Below are positions 1 through 8,107 of a stretch of 64,000 bases of DNA, piece by piece. This DNA is from Bremerella cremea (GTDB lineage Bacteria > Planctomycetota > Planctomycetia > Pirellulales > Pirellulaceae). A program made the position numbers and the translations under genes. The stretch's first letter is position 1. Each line of letters begins with the position of its first letter. The notes under the pieces were generated by a model, which was not told the origin of the DNA, searched no databases, and saw only the letters and a program-made list of their open reading frames with translations. Location: positions 806,001 through 870,000 of the forward strand of contig NZ_QPEX01000010.1 in the NCBI RefSeq assembly GCF_003335505.1, read 5' to 3'.

Positions 1-492
1 CGGCAGTCGTCGACAGGCCACGGTTTGCTTTTTGTTCAGGAGCCACTGACATGACGGGGGTCTCGCGTGAATGCGGGAACTTGGCAGATCGAAGAAGCCA
101 GCGGGCCTCCAAGAACGCAACGGATCCCTTTGATTGAACAGGGCCGCAGCAAATGATCTGTGTCTTAAGAAATTGCCACCGGGAGAGCGACAACGGCACT
201 TTAGCAGATACGGCTGCAAGCGGCCACAAATCCCTATTAAATCCAAGCTTCCAGTGTAACCGCCCTGATTCTGCCTCGCAACGGGCTAGGTTTTCTATTT
301 TGTAAGCGGGCACATTGCACGCATTAACACTTGGCCTACGCCGTACGACACGCTCCATCGCTTGGTAAATTCCTTGACTCTCTGTTTACCCCCCCGTTAG
401 TATTTCCGGTACTACGCTTCTGACTTTTTTGCTCGGACAGAGGACACCCAGCGTGTACCCCTTATCTTTTCAATCCCGGGAGCTTTTCTGAA
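1..492. other. Intergenic stretch without a recognisable gene
   Basis: No reading frame with convincing coding character and no RNA gene was recognised here. The last 120 bases contain a possible promoter for the gene that starts at 493. The left part may be the downstream region of a gene outside the window. Confidence 0.5.
374..403 (+). promoter_or_regulatory. Candidate sigma-70-type promoter for the thioredoxin-like gene
   Basis: A TTGACT hexamer (374-379) is followed after 18 bases by TAGTAT (398-403). These match five of six and four of six consensus positions. It lies about 90 bases before the start of the gene at 493. The call is inference from motif match only. Confidence 0.35.
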
Positions 493-2682
493 ATGCCCCA
501 GTCCTTCTCCCTTTTCGTATGTCGCCTGTGGCTGGTTGCAGTTTTATTGTTGGCGAAGGGTGAACTGACCTGCCCGCAAAGCGCATCGGCTGCGGAAAAG
601 AGTGCCAGGAATGTGACCATCAATCTGCGCGTGGTGGATGAAGGGGGCCAACCAATTGCTGACGCCCAAGCGGTTGTTGCGAAATGGACCAGTAACTTGG
701 AGCCTATGGGCGATTACCAAGCAAGCGATAAAAACGGCCAAGCAGAGTTGGCGTTTCCTTATTCTGACAACTACTTCTATTTGATCATTCAAAGAGAATC
801 GATGGCGCCGACATCGGTCTATTTGCACTTAGACCGAAAAACTACCTTCAAAGACATCGAAGTCACCCTGCGAACGGCAGCTCAAAGTTTCGTTACCTTA
901 ACCGCAAACGGCCAGCCGGTGGTTGACGCCGAATTCTCTTCGCTTGAATTCACTGAAAACAACGGCGAGAGAGTCGTTTGGAGGAAAGAAATGGCTCGCG
1001 TCATGGGTATTCCCTGGCCGCAAAGTGATGCTACAGGCAAGCTCCCCTTTCCGCCGGTGCCGCAAGATGCAATCGTTGATTTCAAGGTGATTCACCCAAA
1101 ATACCAACAGATCCGCCAGGAAGGCATACGAGCACGCGCCGGAGCAATCGCCGCCATCGAACTTTTCCCGGGCGTTCCTGTAGTTGTCGACCTTCAAATG
1201 CCCAGCAAGCCAGAGACTCATCTGCCCAACGGCACACGCGTCTATGTTCAGATGCTCTCTCCGGAATCATCTCGTGGAACCGAGACGATTAGCCATCCTT
1301 TTTTGGTAAGCGATGGCAAGCTCACGTTTACCGCCAACCGGGTCTCTTATAACGTTTTGAAGATCACCACCGACAAATTTTTTGTCAGTCCGACCTTCTA
1401 TCACTTGGCAGACATTCCCAACCCGAAACTCGATCTGAGAAACGCGAGCGACTTATCACTTCAAGTCAATTTGCTCCCTAAGCTCAAAGCCCGTGGCCGG
1501 GTAGTTGGGCCGGACGGTAACGGCATCAAGGGAATTACGGTTTATGCGAACTTCCCCAATACAGATCCTTCCCAGAAAACCGCCAACTCCGCAAACGAAG
1601 AAGCTCCATTACCCGACCTTTCCCCAGGGACTTGGACTTCCGCTAGTTATGGCCAAACCGACGCAGAGGGATATTACGAACTGGAGGCCCCGGCAGGCCC
1701 GGTATGCGTGGAAGCCATTGGGCAAGGGCACTTTTCCGATCCCCATGCAATCCGTTTCGCCTGGTCTGGCAATCATTACGACGTGTTCCCCAACTACGTA
1801 ATGTATCGCATTCCTAAGATACGCGGAAAAGTGATCGACCAAGCTGGCAACCCCTGCCCTGGCATCCTCACTCGCATACGCCACGAGGGACGGGGCGATG
1901 CGGACCCCGTGGCATTTACCAATGAGAAAGGAGAATTCGAACTTAAGCTGTCACGAATCCCCTATTCCACGCAAGGGTCTCACTTGGAAACGAACCTAAG
2001 TGTATTGGCGTTCGATCCTTCCAGTAATCAAGCAGGCCTGGCCCAGTTTAACGTCAAGGACGAAGTGTTATCGAAATCGCTTGTCGTCCAGCTTGCCGAT
2101 AAACCAGCCGGTTGGGTGCTCGATCCTTTCCCAGCCGCCCAATCTCAAGAAATCGACCCACTTGTGATCGAAGAGATCGAGACCAACAAAAAGAAATACG
2201 CCCCAGGTCTACCAGGGAACTCTGTACCTGAAATGCAAGACGGAACGTGGCTCAATACCGACGCCAAAAGCCTGGAAGATTTCCGAGGCAAATATGTCTT
2301 GCTCGACTTCTGGTTTATCGGCTGCGGCCCCTGCGAACGGGACTTGCCTAGCGTTCATGCTGCCCATCAGGCCTATCAAAACCTTGGCTTCACCGTCGTC
2401 TCGATGCACATCAGCGGGCAACCCGTCGAAGCGGTTCGCGAGTATGCCGAGAAACACGGCATGGATTATCCCATCTTCGTCGACGGGGCCAAGGAAACGG
2501 TCACACACGCGTTCCGTGAACTAGGGGTTGAGGGATTCCCGATGTATATCTTGCTTGATCCGGCAGGCAAGATCATTCACAACGATATGATGTCCGTCGA
2601 CCACTCTCTCCGGATGGAAAAACTGGAACTGATTCACGAGGCGATCCATTCCGGTCGCGAATCAGCGAACGCGATGCAATGA
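493..2682 (+). CDS. Secreted protein with carboxypeptidase-regulatory-like domains and a C-terminal TlpA-type thioredoxin domain
   Basis: A 729-residue protein with an N-terminal hydrophobic signal segment (about residues 8-33) ending in an Ala-rich cleavage region. The middle holds several beta-sandwich stretches of the carboxypeptidase regulatory-like type (for example residues about 45-130, 330-420 and 445-530), typical of planctomycete cell-surface proteins. The last 150 residues form a thioredoxin/TlpA fold with the redox pair Cys611-Gly-Pro-Cys614, preceded by LLDFWFIG and followed by a GFPMYILLD stretch with the cis-Pro. The domain suggests thiol-disulfide exchange outside the cytoplasm. 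The substrate is unknown. It converges with the next gene, leaving 8 bases between stops. Confidence 0.85.
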   Translation: MPQSFSLFVCRLWLVAVLLLAKGELTCPQSASAAEKSARNVTINLRVVDEGGQPIADAQAVVAKWTSNLEPMGDYQASDKNGQAELAFPYSDNYFYLIIQRESMAPTSVYLHLDRKTTFKDIEVTLRTAAQSFVTLTANGQPVVDAEFSSLEFTENNGERVVWRKEMARVMGIPWPQSDATGKLPFPPVPQDAIVDFKVIHPKYQQIRQEGIRARAGAIAAIELFPGVPVVVDLQMPSKPETHLPNGTRVYVQMLSPESSRGTETISHPFLVSDGKLTFTANRVSYNVLKITTDKFFVSPTFYHLADIPNPKLDLRNASDLSLQVNLLPKLKARGRVVGPDGNGIKGITVYANFPNTDPSQKTANSANEEAPLPDLSPGTWTSASYGQTDAEGYYELEAPAGPVCVEAIGQGHFSDPHAIRFAWSGNHYDVFPNYVMYRIPKIRGKVIDQAGNPCPGILTRIRHEGRGDADPVAFTNEKGEFELKLSRIPYSTQGSHLETNLSVLAFDPSSNQAGLAQFNVKDEVLSKSLVVQLADKPAGWVLDPFPAAQSQEIDPLVIEEIETNKKKYAPGLPGNSVPEMQDGTWLNTDAKSLEDFRGKYVLLDFWFIGCGPCERDLPSVHAAHQAYQNLGFTVVSMHISGQPVEAVREYAEKHGMDYPIFVDGAKETVTHAFRELGVEGFPMYILLDPAGKIIHNDMMSVDHSLRMEKLELIHEAIHSGRESANAMQ

Positions 2683-2690
2683 GGTTCGTT

Positions 2691-3029
2691 CTATGGCTTG
2701 GGATCGCGATCCGGAAAGAAGCCCTGACGCAAACGTTGGCAGCCAGCAAAGTATTCCTCTCTTTGCTTGGCATTCCGCTCTTCCAAGAGTTCCTCTGAAG
2801 TAAACGCTCCCATCGCAAAGTGGTTCACGTCTTCCGGGCGAGCCGGCGCATGGGCCGCCAGCTGCTGGAGTTTGGGTATCAGTTCGCTCGGCACGTTCTT
2901 AAGAAACTCAGCGAACTCAAGCGTGGCTGCACAACGCACAAGTTCAATCGGATATTCGTGCGTCGACAGCATGCCCCGGTCGTATTGACGCTTCGCGCGG
3001 TTCAAGCGATCGAGTGTCGATTGAGACAT
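2691..3029 (-). CDS. Small hypothetical protein downstream of malic enzyme
   Basis: A 112-residue, mostly helical soluble protein of unknown function. No signal peptide or known motif was recognised. The first ATG is at 3029 (MSQSTLDRLN); an in-frame TTG seven codons upstream at 3050 is less likely. It is the third gene on the minus strand after malic enzyme and the small lipoprotein and starts about 20 bases after the lipoprotein stop, so the three are probably co-transcribed. This is the only hint about its role. Confidence 0.6.
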   Translation of the reverse strand: MSQSTLDRLNRAKRQYDRGMLSTHEYPIELVRCAATLEFAEFLKNVPSELIPKLQQLAAHAPARPEDVNHFAMGAFTSEELLEERNAKQREEYFAGCQRLRQGFFPDRDPKP

Positions 3030-3051
3030 GAACAAGTGGGGCCCTGACAAG

Positions 3052-3573
3052 TTAAAACTTGTGCATCGATTTAATCATGGTCGGAACGTTCTTAAGGCAC
3101 TCGACAACGATGATGTCATTCTTGCGTGCTTGGTCGACTTCAGCGGACATTACCACTAACATATTGTCGAAGCCGATTTGCCAGAATGTCATCTCGTAGT
3201 CGTGGTCTTCATCGCTACGACTCCCTTTCTCCGTGAACGTGGCGTTGTCGCCAATCATTTTCACTTTTGTCCCTTTTTCCTTCGCCTGCATTTCTACAAA
3301 GTCGACGGCCAAGGGTTCCGGCAAGACGTGCAAGTTAAAACGTAAGGTGATCCCGGACTCTTCCGCCGGAGTGATGACGACGGTATCTTCTGGCTCAACA
3401 CTCTGCTTATACGTTTTTGGCATATCGAACTGCACGGTGTCGTTGGGAAACACGACTGTCTCGAAGCCAGGAGGACTAGGCGACGGTATGCTTGCCGGTC
3501 CACAACCACCAACTTGCAAGGCGAAACCGGCCCAAAGGCACACATGGACCGCAGCGTAATATGACTTGAGCAT
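3052..3573 (-). CDS. Small lipoprotein, function unknown
   Basis: A 173-residue protein starting at MLKSYYAAVH, chosen because it gives a compact signal peptide with a lipobox-like VGGC around residues 21-24; an upstream in-frame start at 3606 would add 11 residues. After the anchor comes a Pro/Ser-rich linker (PSIPSPSPPG region) and a roughly 130-residue beta-rich domain with no recognised family. Predicted to be an exported lipid-anchored protein. It sits between malic enzyme and a small hypothetical gene on the same strand. Confidence 0.65.
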   Translation of the reverse strand: MLKSYYAAVHVCLWAGFALQVGGCGPASIPSPSPPGFETVVFPNDTVQFDMPKTYKQSVEPEDTVVITPAEESGITLRFNLHVLPEPLAVDFVEMQAKEKGTKVKMIGDNATFTEKGSRSDEDHDYEMTFWQIGFDNMLVVMSAEVDQARKNDIIVVECLKNVPTMIKSMHKF

Positions 3574-3646
3574 AACGATGGGAAGCTCCTGGTTTTGAAG
3601 GAACAACAGAGAGGAGACTCTCTAATTAGGATTTGGCGTCCTACGT

Positions 3647-5272
3647 TCAATACGTCGGACTATAAACCATAGCTTCAATCCACGCCCGAATATTCTTTGG
3701 CCTTTCGACGGTCGCTTCCCCTTGGTCGAAGATGAACTCTGCCACGCGGGTTGCGGTGGTGATTTCGGTTTCCAGAATCGAATCTTGCCGCGGGAAGAGC
3801 ATCCCGTGCTCACGCTCGAATTGGTCCACCTGATCGGCGCTGCCGTGGGCGGCGGCAATGAACATGGCGTCATTAATTCGTTTCGGCTTGGTCGCATAAA
3901 CGGCCATGCCGACAGCCGGGAAGATATAGAAGTTGTTGGCCTGCCCCGGGTGGAATGTCCTCCCGCCGATCGTGGTGTCGGGGAACTGCACCCCGGCGGC
4001 TACCAGGGCTTTGCCTTCCGTCCAGGTATAAATCTGCTCGGCGGTAGCTTCGGCGTGATCGGTGGGATTGCTTAAGGGGAAGATCACCGGACGATCGCAC
4101 TGAGCGTACATCGTCTTGATGACTCCTTCTGTGAACAGCCCGCCGATGGTGCTCACACCAATCAGAATCGTCGGTCGCACCTCTTTGACGGCCTCTTCCA
4201 AATCGGTGGTGTCTTCCTGATCATGCGCATAAGCTTGCTGCGAAGGACTTAAATTTTCTCGCTTCTTGGTCAGCAGCCCATCGACATCGAACATAGCAAT
4301 CTTCGCCCGAGCGTCTGCTTCGCTGAGCCCTTGCATTTTCATCGCTTCGACAATCATGTTGGCAATACCAATGCCTGCCGAGCCAGCCCCAGCGAAAAGT
4401 ATCCGCTGATCGGTTAGCTTTTCGCGTTTGATTTGCAGCGCGGTGATCAGCCCGGCCAACGTCACGCTGGCGGTCCCTTGAATGTCGTCGTTGTAGACCA
4501 GGTATTTGTCTTGATAACGCTTGAGCAATCGAATGGCGTCGGTTCCCCTCCAGTCTTCGAAGTGAACGCAGACACCCGGGAAGACTTCGTTCGCCGCTTC
4601 CACGAACGCATCGACAATGGAATCGATCTCGTCCTCGGACGGTGTCGTTTCTCGCAGGCCGAGGTACAGCGGATCGGCCCGTAGCGCGGCATTGGTGGTG
4701 CCAATATCGAGATGAATCGGCAACAACACTTCCGGAGGAACCCCAGCACAAGCGGTGTAGAGTTGCAATTTGCCAATCGGAATCGGCGCACCGTTCAGGC
4801 CAATATCGCCCAGTCCTAAAATACGGCCCCCACTTGTCACGCAGATAAAGCGGACCTCTTTGCCAGGCCAGTTGGCCAGCACTTGAGCGAAACGATCCTT
4901 CATGTTTTTGTTCAGGTACATTCCTTGTGGCCGGCGATAAATGTGGCCATACGAAAGGCATGCGTCTGCGATCGTCGGATCGTATACAATGGGCACGAAG
5001 CGAGCCGGATCGCGCATCAGCGTGGCATAGAACAGCGTTGCATTACGCTCGACCAACTCTTGCAGGTAAACATACCGTTCGATATCGGACGGCTTCGAGT
5101 CGAGATGTCCGAGTATCCGTTCAATCTGCCGCTCTAACGTATCGACTCCCCAAGGCAGCAACCCTTCGAGCCCCAGTTGGGCACGCTCCTGTTCGGTAAA
5201 CGCGGTCCCACGATTACGGTTTGGGTCGTTCAGAATTGTGAATTGGCTTGCGGTTTCCATCATCTCGCCCAA
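3647..5272 (-). CDS. maeA: NAD-dependent malic enzyme (oxaloacetate-decarboxylating)
   Basis: A 541-residue cytoplasmic enzyme that oxidatively decarboxylates malate to pyruvate with reduction of NAD. Length and domain order match the long SfcA/MaeA family: an N-terminal malic domain with the RYVYLQEL region near residue 65, a VCVHFEDW stretch for substrate and metal binding near 240, a Rossmann motif GAGSAGIG near 295, and the SNPTDHAEAT segment near 400. The C-terminal PGQANNFYIFPAVG motif is also typical. It starts at ATG 5272 and leads a three-gene minus-strand group. An inverted repeat and a tandem 12-base repeat lie 70-125 bases upstream of the start and may be regulatory. Confidence 0.93.
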   Translation of the reverse strand: MGEMMETASQFTILNDPNRNRGTAFTEQERAQLGLEGLLPWGVDTLERQIERILGHLDSKPSDIERYVYLQELVERNATLFYATLMRDPARFVPIVYDPTIADACLSYGHIYRRPQGMYLNKNMKDRFAQVLANWPGKEVRFICVTSGGRILGLGDIGLNGAPIPIGKLQLYTACAGVPPEVLLPIHLDIGTTNAALRADPLYLGLRETTPSEDEIDSIVDAFVEAANEVFPGVCVHFEDWRGTDAIRLLKRYQDKYLVYNDDIQGTASVTLAGLITALQIKREKLTDQRILFAGAGSAGIGIANMIVEAMKMQGLSEADARAKIAMFDVDGLLTKKRENLSPSQQAYAHDQEDTTDLEEAVKEVRPTILIGVSTIGGLFTEGVIKTMYAQCDRPVIFPLSNPTDHAEATAEQIYTWTEGKALVAAGVQFPDTTIGGRTFHPGQANNFYIFPAVGMAVYATKPKRINDAMFIAAAHGSADQVDQFEREHGMLFPRQDSILETEITTATRVAEFIFDQGEATVERPKNIRAWIEAMVYSPTY

Positions 5273-5666
5273 TTAAAAAACAACTTCTTGGGAATGCGTA
5301 AACGTAGGCCAAGTTCTCGCTCGGACAAGCGACTGCCACAATAGCCACCCCATCTTAGGTGGCAGAGGAACGATATTTTGTTGGATATTTTGTTGAATAT
5401 TGCCAGATCGTAGCCTGCTAGGCCAATACGCAATTCTCCTGCGTCGTGCAAATATCCTATCCCATCATAAGCCTCTTCCGATCGACCCTTTCGCGTGAAC
5501 TTGCTTCAAGAGAACCTGGCAGAATCTTTTGCATAATCGTTAAAGTTTGCCACTTGATATGTCCCCTCATACGTTCTAAAACCGGGGCTTCGTTTTCCGG
5601 TTCTGCGAAGCACAAGGACCGGAAAGACCCGCTTCGATTCCCGCCTCACGGAGGTAGTTTCTCCCG
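5273..5666. other. Divergent intergenic region with a short tandem repeat and an inverted repeat
   Basis: This gap separates malic enzyme (minus) from the CAP-domain gene (plus). It contains a perfect 12-base direct duplication (GATATTTTGTTG at 5372-5383 and 5384-5395) and an inverted repeat GCCACC/GGTGGC (5344-5349 and 5358-5363). Close to 5667 there is a GGAGG sequence about 13 bases before the ATG of the CAP gene. No gene was recognised. Confidence 0.5.
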
Positions 5667-6206
5667 ATGACCCGATTTCCCCTCGCCTTGTTGTTGACCG
5701 CCGTTTTCAGTTCCTGCTTGCTCGCCGCCCCAGAAACGGGCGACCAGACTCCCCAAAAGGAAACGGAAACCAACAAGGTCGAAGCCAAGCCGTCGGATGA
5801 TACCCAGAAGCCCGAAGAGGAGTTTCTGCACAAGCATCCGACTCTGGTGAAGATGTGGAAGCACTCTAACGAGATCCGCGCCCGTTACCAATTGCACGCT
5901 CAGCGGATCAGTCCCGAACTCACCAAGGCTGCTCAGGACCACGCTTGGTACATGGCCCGCACCGGACAGTTCAGTCACTCGGTCAACGGTGGCTTCGTCG
6001 CCCGCGCCCGACGTCACGCCTATCCTGGTTCCCCCTACGGCGAAATCATCCTCTACGGAGCCAACGGCATCTCCGATACGTTCAACGGTTGGCTCAACAG
6101 CCCTGGCCACCGTGCGATCCTACTAAGCGGTGCCCGCGAAGTTGGCTACGGTTACGCCGTCGGCCGCGATGGCCGCACGTATTGGGTGGGGGTATTTGGT
6201 AACTAA
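5667..6206 (+). CDS. Secreted CAP-domain (SCP/PR-1-like) protein
   Basis: A 179-residue protein with a short signal peptide (LLLTAVFSSCLLAA, residues about 7-21), a charged linker, then a CAP domain of about 120 residues. Diagnostic elements are the HAWYMARTGQFSH region (helix plus conserved His), the GE pair in SPYGEIILYG, and NGWLNSPGHRAILL, which carries the second conserved His. Bacterial CAP proteins are extracellular; their biochemical role is often unknown. The gene is monocistronic: it has its own terminator at 6241-6279. Confidence 0.88.
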   Translation: MTRFPLALLLTAVFSSCLLAAPETGDQTPQKETETNKVEAKPSDDTQKPEEEFLHKHPTLVKMWKHSNEIRARYQLHAQRISPELTKAAQDHAWYMARTGQFSHSVNGGFVARARRHAYPGSPYGEIILYGANGISDTFNGWLNSPGHRAILLSGAREVGYGYAVGRDGRTYWVGVFGN

Positions 6207-6240
6207 GGATTACCCAATACCACCAAACGATTATTCAAGA

Positions 6241-6279
6241 AACGAGCGATGCCAACGGGGCTTCGCTCGTTCTTTTTTT
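6241..6279 (+). terminator. Rho-independent terminator of the CAP gene
   Basis: A nine-base perfect stem (AACGAGCGA at 6241-6249 with TCGCTCGTT at 6263-6271) is followed by C and a run of seven T. It separates the CAP gene from the toxin-antitoxin pair. Confidence 0.85.
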
Positions 6280-6308
6280 GCGCGTCGCTGCCACGCCTGG
6301 CCACAAGA

Positions 6309-6337
6309 TTGCCTCCTCCTCAGGCCCGTGCTACTAT
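6309..6337 (+). promoter_or_regulatory. Candidate promoter placing transcription at the antitoxin start codon
   Basis: TTGCCT (6309-6314) and TACTAT (6332-6337) are separated by 17 bases, each matching four of six consensus positions. The expected transcription start about seven bases downstream of the -10 box falls on the A of the ATG at 6344, which would make the antitoxin mRNA leaderless. Motif-based inference. Confidence 0.35.
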
Positions 6338-6343
6338 TTTAGT

Positions 6344-6730
6344 ATGAGTGAACCGATCCAGCTTTCTGACGCATTAGTAAACGAAGCCCGCGCGACAGGT
6401 GCGATGGCCGAGCGATCGCTTGCTAGCCAGATAGAATTATGGGCACAGCTAGGTAAAGTAATTGAACCTTTGCTTTACGGCGATCCGTCGCTTCCACGCA
6501 AAGAGCAGGAAGATGTTCAATCCCTTGCGCATGCATTGTCCTCGGTAGACAGTCCCCAAGGACAAGCGAGCCTACAAGCTTATCTTGCCAAACTCTCTTT
6601 TCCCCATTACGAGCCGACCAATAATCCCGATCTTCTAATCCGTATAGAAGAAGATGGCTCGCGAACCACAGGTGGGTTCGTCAACGGAAAGTTTGTGGCC
6701 TTTGAACAACGACTTGAAGAACAAGAGTAG
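6344..6730 (+). CDS. ParD-like antitoxin of a toxin-antitoxin pair
   Basis: A 128-residue protein starting at ATG 6344 (MSEPIQLSDALVNEAR); in-frame sequence further upstream runs into the terminator of the previous gene and is not coding. The N-terminal 50 residues resemble ParD-like antitoxins: a short strand (IQLSDALVNEA) followed by the MAERSLASQIELWAQLGK helices. The C-terminal half, ending with RTTGGFVNGKFVAFE, is a likely toxin-binding part. It is followed three bases later by a zeta-family kinase, the usual antitoxin-first order. Expected role: binds and neutralises the toxin and represses the pair. Base composition looks AT-richer than in flanking genes. Confidence 0.75.
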   Translation: MSEPIQLSDALVNEARATGAMAERSLASQIELWAQLGKVIEPLLYGDPSLPRKEQEDVQSLAHALSSVDSPQGQASLQAYLAKLSFPHYEPTNNPDLLIRIEEDGSRTTGGFVNGKFVAFEQRLEEQE

Positions 6731-6733
6731 CTC

Positions 6734-7324
6734 GTGAGCGAACCTCACCGACTGCAGCTTGGCCAACCGCCTCACTTACTTGCGATTGCTGGTCCCAATG
6801 GAGCAGGTAAAACAACCTTCTACCATTCCTTTATTGCTGATACAGGTTTTCGCCTGGTCAACGCGGACGTCCTTGCCAAGCAACTAGGGCTTACTCCTTA
6901 TGCTGCAGCCAACGTTGCTGCAGGAATTCGTAAGCAGCTAGTTAAACGAAAGGAAAGTTTCGCCTTTGAAACCGTATTCTCTGACCCTGCAGGCGAAAAA
7001 GTCCAATTTCTAATTGACGCAGCCGAAGCTGGTTATGACGTAACTCTATGCTTCATTGGACTTGCTTCCGCAAAACTATCCGAGACAAGAGTTGCCATGC
7101 GGGTTTCACAAGGTGGTCATGATATTCCAGCAGACAAATTAAAAGCCCGTTACCCCCGAACCATGAAAAACTTAAAACAGGCTATTGAAAAACTTGAACG
7201 CGTTATCGTTTATGATCAAAGTGACCTTCAAAATCCGTTTCGTTGTTTAGCCCGTTTTGAACAAGGGCAACCGGTTTTTCTGGCTCAATCACTTCCAAGC
7301 TGGTTCTTATCAGCAAATCGGTAA
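6734..7324 (+). CDS. Zeta-toxin family P-loop kinase
   Basis: A 196-residue protein with GTG start at 6734, three bases after the antitoxin stop. Residues 20-27 are a Walker A loop (GPNGAGKT) preceded by the hydrophobic strand LLAIA, and the SFAFETVFSDP segment near residue 75 resembles the substrate-binding region of zeta/PezT toxins. Known zeta toxins phosphorylate UDP-N-acetylglucosamine and poison cell-wall synthesis; planctomycete walls do contain peptidoglycan. No epsilon-type antitoxin is present; the partner is the ParD-like gene upstream. The gene looks AT-richer than its neighbours, which suggests acquisition. It converges with the DUF2293 gene. Confidence 0.82.
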   Translation: MSEPHRLQLGQPPHLLAIAGPNGAGKTTFYHSFIADTGFRLVNADVLAKQLGLTPYAAANVAAGIRKQLVKRKESFAFETVFSDPAGEKVQFLIDAAEAGYDVTLCFIGLASAKLSETRVAMRVSQGGHDIPADKLKARYPRTMKNLKQAIEKLERVIVYDQSDLQNPFRCLARFEQGQPVFLAQSLPSWFLSANR

Positions 7325-7329
7325 TCGAT

Positions 7330-8016
7330 CTACGCGCGGGCTTTCTGTCCTAAGGCCACGCGGAGGGGGCAGGTCGCGGGGATTTCGTGACCTTGGCGGT
7401 AACGTTGCAGCAGTTCTTTAGAGCGTTGGGCCAGCATACGGCGGACTTCGCGGCGTTTGCCTTTGACGCGCGGGATTGTCATGGTGTCGTAGGCGGTCGT
7501 TTGATGCCGCATCCAGGCAATCACAGCCGACTCAGCCCGGCGCTCGATGGGGATTCGTTGCGTTCGGGCGACGGTGCCACTACCAACCGGCGTGGCGTGC
7601 TTGGTGACGGCCTTCGCGAAACGGTGGGCGAGAACGTCGAAGTCGGGATGAAAATCAAGGAACTTGACCACGGCACCGAAGAAGTCCTCGACGTATTCTT
7701 CCTGCACCTTTTCTCGCTTGGCGGCAGCGGCTTGCTGACGTTTGGCATAGGCATCGGTCGAGCGTTCAGCGGCTAAGCCGGCCTCGACTTGCCGGATTGT
7801 GGCAGCAGGCGCCCAGACGCCGCGCGAAAACATGCGCCGTCCTTTTTTCTCTTGCACCACCATGTGCTTGCCTGCTGCTTTTACGCGGCGAGTCAGCCCA
7901 GCGTCGCCAGGCGGAAGTAATTCCCAATCGGCAGGCACGGCATGTACGTTGCCGGCAGCATCCCGTACCGTGCGGTCCTGCGGACCTGGCGAATAAGCAG
8001 GTTGGGGCATCAACAT
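7330..8016 (-). CDS. DUF2293-domain protein
   Basis: A 228-residue protein. The C-terminal part (about residues 155-215) has the features of DUF2293: a basic helix-rich segment with AVIAWMRHQTTAYDTM and the following KGKRREVRRMLAQRSKELL. The N-terminal part contains short basic motifs (LTRRVKAAGKHMVV and KKGRRMFSRGVW). The basic composition is compatible with nucleic-acid binding, but function is not known. ATG 8016 was used; a second ATG two codons later is equally possible. It lies five bases from the convergent zeta-toxin stop. Confidence 0.7.
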   Translation of the reverse strand: MLMPQPAYSPGPQDRTVRDAAGNVHAVPADWELLPPGDAGLTRRVKAAGKHMVVQEKKGRRMFSRGVWAPAATIRQVEAGLAAERSTDAYAKRQQAAAAKREKVQEEYVEDFFGAVVKFLDFHPDFDVLAHRFAKAVTKHATPVGSGTVARTQRIPIERRAESAVIAWMRHQTTAYDTMTIPRVKGKRREVRRMLAQRSKELLQRYRQGHEIPATCPLRVALGQKARA

Positions 8017-8107
8017 CCTTTCGACTTCAGAACTTCCTTGCGTCTACGTACGTTCGAGGTGCCCATTTTAAGGCGCAAGCGCGAACAACCGAAGTGGGGC
8101 ACCAAGC

